Of a stretch of DNA of 64,000 nt, positions 59,907 through 64,000 are shown piece after piece. The position numbers were made by a program, and so were the translations under genes. Numbering within the stretch: position 1 is the first letter of the stretch; each line of letters opens with the position of its first letter. The stretch spans positions 832,001 through 896,000 of the forward strand of contig BSQZ01000034.1 in assembly GCA_033239005.1 (NCBI GenBank), given 5' to 3'. Under the pieces are notes generated by a model. It was not told where the DNA came from. It ran no database searches and saw only the letters and a program-made list of their open reading frames with translations. This stretch comes from Lamellibrachia satsuma (Eukaryota > Annelida > Polychaeta > Sabellida > Siboglinidae).

Positions 59907-60457
59907 GATACTTCTGGTGAAATGCCATTGGTATTTCACTCTTTCTTCGCACCGAACTTTATATGTAATATATCTTTGGAACTTGCACGCAAGTTTTATT
60001 TACATTTTATACATGCACGCATGTACGTACGTACACACACACACACACACACAAACACACATGAACGCATGCACACTCACATACACACACGCAGCGACCC
60101 ACGCAGCACGCGCACGCACCACCGCACGCAAGCACACACACGAAGACAAACACACACTTACGCACGAACGCACGCACGCAAACACATACGCAGGCACACA
60201 CATTAACACACGCGCAAATATACACTCACGCACGCACGAATATATACATTATTGTACTTTTTTCAGAATGCTCTGGCAAACCATACAACAAAATCACACA
60301 TATCTGCTGCGAAGATCACCTGTACAAGCTTGCAGACATGTGGGCCAGAAGTAGCTGCTGCTATGGGAAGCCGTACAATCCGGGTACACAAGTCTGTTGC
60401 GGCAGGGAACGTATCATGATCAAGGAATGGGTGAAGGCTCACAAGAATGAATGTTAA
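59566..60457 (+). CDS. Galaxin-like small secreted protein, two exons, 104 aa
   Basis: Coding exons are 59566-59689 and 60267-60457. The start codon lies one base after the acceptor TATTTCTTGTCCAG|G. Exon 1 ends AAGA|GTAAGTTT (phase 1) and exon 2 begins TTGTACTTTTTTCAG|AA. Residues 1-23 are a signal peptide (VWLLLLVMMTGNAM). The mature part has the galaxin-type pattern: CSGKPYNKITHICC, then SSCCYGKPYNPGTQVCC, i.e. C.G.PYN.....CC and CC.G.PY......CC, with a final Cys before the stop. Galaxins are secreted, cysteine-rich proteins first known from the coral skeleton matrix; members without a mineral role are widespread. Only about one and a half repeats are present, so this is a short member. 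Its neighbourhood offers no pathway context. Confidence 0.82.
59811..60240. repeat. Intronic (TA)n and CA/CACG-rich tracts
   Basis: TA at 59811-59903 and a degenerate CACACG/GCACGCAC tract at 60030-60240, both within the galaxin-like intron. ORFs here are artefacts. Confidence 0.95.
60267..60457 (+). CDS. Galaxin-like exon 2 (cysteine repeats)
   Basis: Begins with the last two bases of a Lys codon, then CSGKPYNK..; ends ..AHKNEC, TAA. A long T-rich tract precedes it. Confidence 0.85.
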
Positions 60458-60582
60458 AGCCGTCTGGTCACGCCCTGCTAAAATGATTAATTTAACACGA
60501 GGCATACTCCTTGCCGTTCGTAGAACAGTTACTAATGATTAAGATGATTAAATTACTGAATCCTTCTAACGAAACTTTAGCT

Positions 60583-60966
60583 GAGACGAGAAGAAGCTAC
60601 AGTTATCAGGACACCTAAAATACATGAGACGAGAAGAAGCTACAGTTGTCAGGACACCTAAAATACCTGAGACGAGAAGAAGCTACAGTTGTCAGGACAC
60701 CTAACATAGCTGAGACGAGAAGAAGCTACAGTTGTCAGGACACCTAAAATAGCTGAGACGAGAAAAAGCTACAGTTGTCAAGACACCTAAAATAGCTGAG
60801 ACGAGAAGAAGCTACAGTTGTCAGGACACCTAAAATAGCTGAGACGAGAAGAAGCTACAGTTGTCAGGACACCTAAAATAGCTGAGACGAGAAGAAGCTA
60901 CAGTTGTCAAGACACCTAAAATAGCTGAGACGAGAAGAAGCTACAGTTGTCAGGACACCTAAAATA
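60583..60966. repeat. 43-bp minisatellite, nine copies
   Basis: GAGACGAGAAGAAGCTACAG, TTGTCAGGACACCTAAAATA, GCT, every 43 bp from 60583. The unit is the terminal part of the inverted-repeat arm that follows it. Confidence 0.95.
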
Positions 60967-61040
60967 GGTGGCGCAAGTCAAGTCGTGTCGTGGTAAATGG
61001 CACATCAGTTCTTCCAAATATATCTCTGTCAAGTTTTGTG
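60927..61040 (-). repeat. Inverted repeat arm flanking the galaxin-like gene (right)
   Basis: Reverse-complement partner of 58288-58397, about 2.6 kb away. The arms are highly similar, with one Val/Met change in the common open frame. Confidence 0.85.
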
Positions 61041-61870
61041 TATACGTTACACTTGTAACCCGGAATTTATTAAAATGATATGCAATGTCATAAGTGGGAA
61101 TAAGACAAGCGGGTCTACGACAGTGAGTCACGACCCTCAACAAGTAATCGAGCGCGATCTGTTCAAGCAAGCATTAAATGTGCGTGTTTTTCCGATGGTG
61201 ATGTGAAACATGGACAATTACAAAATTACATCAAACTATATTAAGTAAGTTAATGATCAATCGTTTTGCATCCGCTACTATACACTAATGCGTTCAGTAT
61301 TTGTATGTTTAATGAACCATTAGTATTATATGCTATTAATTAGATTAACAAAATGGCAACCAATATCAGGCTACTTTTTGCCTTGTTCAACAACTTGCAA
61401 TCAAGGATATGCCTACTGTGTAAATTATGTTGTGTTTTAATGTATTTTGTTGACATTCATTAAATCATTCAATCAGTATTGTGTCGGATTCTTCATTTTA
61501 ATCAATTATATGAAGCACCTGCACAACTAGCATAAACCGATCATGCGAAATTATATATATATTGAACCAAACAATCAAGCATCATTATTTGATAGGAAAG
61601 ATTTCCATTGTTTTGGCAGCGTTGTTGATGGGACTTTAACGATGTATGCATCCGAAGTTCCTCGTCGTCTTCTCTCAGCTGACTTGTTTGTGCAGCTGTC
61701 CAAATAGATTCCGTTGTGCTGATAGCTTCGAGGAATTTAACTTCTTGGTCTTTTCAAGAGAACTAAACGTCTTTAGGGACTGCCTTGGAAGAGGTGCATG
61801 AAATTGTTGAATTTTCTGTCTGCGTCAGTGCTGCGTCGATGCGTCTTCGTCGCCCGCGAGACGAAGACGG
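61041..61870. other. Intergenic, nothing recognised
   Basis: AT-rich, without coding or repeat signal. Confidence 0.4.
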
Positions 61871-61873
61871 ACA

Positions 61874-62215
61874 AAAGGAAGGAAAAGAGAAAGGAAGGAA
61901 GGAAGGGATGAAGGAAGGAAGGAAAGGAGGAAGGAAAGGAGGAAGGGAGGAAGGAGGAAGGAAAGGAGTAAGGAAGGAAAGGAGGAAGGAAGGAAAAGAG
62001 GAAAGGAGGAAGGAAGGAAGGAAGAAAGGAAAAGAGGAAGGAAAAGAGGAAGGAAGGAATGGAGAAAGGAAGGAAGGAAAGGATGAAGGAAGAAAGGTAG
62101 GTAGGAAGGAAATGACGGAAGTAAAGGATGAAGGAAGGAAGGAAGGTAGGTAGGAAGGAAATGACGAAGATAGGAAGGAAGGAAGGGAGGAAGGAAGGAA
62201 GGAAGGAAAGGAGGA
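61874..62215. repeat. (GGAA)n purine tract, ~340 bp
   Basis: Degenerate GGAA/GAAAG tract, almost all purine on the plus strand. The 122-codon ORF through it is low-complexity. Confidence 0.95.
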
Positions 62216-62219
62216 TAAT

Positions 62220-62864
62220 CCGTTAACGGATTACCATTTCAATACCTCGCCCTTGGGCATCACAACATATCACACTTCCTGCGTAACATTGAATATAAAC
62301 TCATAGAACTATCACGTACTCACGGCGCTAGATTATATTAGATATTAAATTAGATTAGGTAAATTGCTAATCAGCACAAGTTATTAATAATTATATTCTG
62401 CAGAACAGCACTCAGAATGTATACGTTATATGTTTCATTCGTCCGCCTATGCATCGCGCTACGGCATGTCAGTGTCATCCGAAAATTGGGATTTATCGAC
62501 GCATCCGAAATTACTTTGCCACATTCCCACAATTTTGTGTATGCACAAATATTAACAGTTACAGAGAGCACTGATTACAAGTAAAACAAAAACAATATGG
62601 TCAGAATACGTTGAGTCCATCAAGCCTCAAACAAAATGTCAAGTAATGTATATAACATAGTTTATGTATGATGTCATAATGAAGTCATTCATTCATAATT
62701 ACATGTTAAATGTAACAACACTGATAAGTATGTTCAAATAACTATCCATTTGTTGTTATGATCAGCAGATTTGTGTTGATAAAATGAACTACTACCCTAC
62801 CCCGTCCAAACTTTCAAACGTTGCTAATGATACTGGTTGTATCAAACCACAGTAGTTATAGTGC
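62220..62864. other. Intergenic, nothing recognised
   Basis: No motif found up to the retrotransposon start. Confidence 0.4.
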
Positions 62865-64000
62865 ATTTTTGACCAAGCAAACATTGAGGCCCTGGTCATA
62901 AGCTTCTGCAGCATCAGGAACAAAGTTTCAGACCTTGCAGTGTGCATTGAAAATTACAGCCCTGATATAATCATAGGCACTGAAACACACCTAGACAGTT
63001 CTGTTAGCAGCAGTGAGCTGTTCCCCTCTAACTATTATATCATTCGCAAAGACAGAGACTTTGACAACCCCAAAGGAGGAGTCCTGATAGCCATAACAAA
63101 TGATCTCATAGGAAACCACAGACCAGAGCTCGATACCTATTGTGAAATCACCTGGGTCACCATCAAAATACAAGGATCTAAAGATATCACAATTGGGGCA
63201 TTCTACAGATCACCACAATTTGGCAACACTAATGACTATATGAATGAACTACGGGAATCCATAAACAAAATCAAACGTTCAGACAACGAACGAATATGGC
63301 TAGCTGGAGATTTTAATCTACCCGATATAGATTGGGAAATATTCAGCACAAAACCAGGCGGAGCTGCTCCCGGCCTATCAAAACAATTAATTGAAATTGC
63401 TAATGACTTTGGACTAGAACAAGTCGTCCGTGGGCCCACCAGAACAAATAACACATTGGACTTATTCTTCACAACAAACCCCACCCTTTTTGAAAGATCT
63501 ACAGTTGTGCCAGGAATAAGTGACCATGATGGCATCGCAGTAATCATAAACAGCTGCACGCCCAGGGTTATCAAACAAAAACCACCCAAAATATAAATGT
63601 ACCACAAAGCTAACATACAGGCTCTGAAAGAAGAACTATTCAAATGGAATAATGAATTCACATCAAGGGATACATCCATGAACTCAGTCAATGAAATGTA
63701 CATGGAATTCCAAACAGTTCTTGAATCAATGATAAACTCTCACATACCAACTAAAATAATATCTAAGCGTAACCAAACACCTTGGATCAACAGGCGAATC
63801 AAACGATTACACAAACGTAAACAAAGAACTTTCAACACACACAAACAACAGAAAAATCAAACCAGTTATGATTTTTTTGTAAAGCACGTAAGACCACACA
63901 CGAAGAGACAATAACTGCACATAGAAGATATATCTCGTCCATTTGTTCTGACTCGCACAAACGACTCTGGTCCCACATCAAAAGCTTGAAAGTTGATACA
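62865..64000 (+). pseudogene. Non-LTR retrotransposon ORF2, endonuclease and RT start
   Basis: Endonuclease motifs: SIRNKVSDLAVCIENYSPDI, IIGTETHLD (catalytic Glu), GGVLIAI, GAFYRSPQFGN, WLAGDFNLPDIDW, NTLDLFFTTNP and ISDHDGIAV (catalytic Asp-His). The main frame (62940-63596) ends in a TAA and continues in the same frame (63597-63914) with TPWINRRIKRLHKRKQRTF, so it is a single nonsense change. A frameshift near 63890 is followed by RRYISSICSDSHKRLWSHIK, the linker into RT, running off the window. This is a different family from the CR1 copies and less decayed than most. Confidence 0.85.

Noticed and set aside
59793..60354. ORFs of 137-149 codons through CA/CACG repeats
   Set aside because: They lie in the galaxin-like intron and are simple-sequence readings; the true exon uses a different start with clear splice sites.
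61785..62153. 122-codon Lys/Glu/Gly-rich ORF
   Set aside because: GGAA tract artefact.

Overview
This is eukaryotic, almost certainly metazoan, genomic DNA. It contains spliced genes with GT-AG introns, PHD/esterase-type CR1 non-LTR retrotransposons, a FLYWCH-MULE transposase remnant, and many microsatellites and minisatellites. A CTHRC1-like gene and a galaxin-like gene suggest a marine invertebrate (a lancelet, brachiopod, mollusc or cnidarian would all fit). I cannot name the species. Gene density is very low: two genes can be assembled exon by exon, three more candidate exons are isolated, and most of the rest is repeats.

Layout. 1-1.5 kb: broken FLYWCH-MULE transposase (minus). 2.1-3.65 kb: decayed endonuclease/RT retrotransposon (minus) with a 113-bp triplication. 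4-7.5 kb and 13.5-18.6 kb: several copies of dispersed non-coding repeat modules. 8-8.5 kb: minisatellites. 9.35-11.23 kb: internally deleted CR1 (minus). 14.6-16.3 kb: duplicated block with a 39-45 bp minisatellite. 17.1-23.1 kb: RT remnants, TA tracts, a CR1 3' end and minisatellites. 24.5-26.3 kb: a long dispersed repeat with a CAG tract; its inverted partner is at 51.7-53.2 kb. 26.7-27.7 kb: LTR-like segment with nine 42-bp repeats. 28.7-29.07 kb: a complete MITE with target duplication. 29.4-33.9 kb: nearly full-length CR1, subfamily A. 36.2-36.8 kb: large compound microsatellite. 37.4-37.7 kb: RT remnant with a 60-bp triplication.

38.2-49.3 kb (minus): a four-exon gene for a 240-residue secreted CTHRC1-like protein. 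Every splice phase fits. The collagen stretch of vertebrate CTHRC1 appears to be replaced by a coiled coil with an angiopoietin-like start. Intron 3 holds an 18-bp x 18 minisatellite and a broken OTU cysteine-protease domain. Intron 1 holds a CR1 of subfamily B that is itself interrupted, in antisense, by a younger 1,092-bp CR1 copy with a 7-bp target duplication, making a ~1-kb-armed palindrome. 54.6-57.6 kb: minisatellites and a dead Tc1/mariner-type transposase. 59.57-60.46 kb (plus): a two-exon galaxin-like secreted peptide of 104 residues, flanked by an inverted repeat. 61.9-62.2 kb: GGAA tract. 62.87 kb to the window end: the start of another non-LTR retrotransposon. I see no bacterial operons, CRISPR arrays, rRNA genes or convincing tRNA genes.
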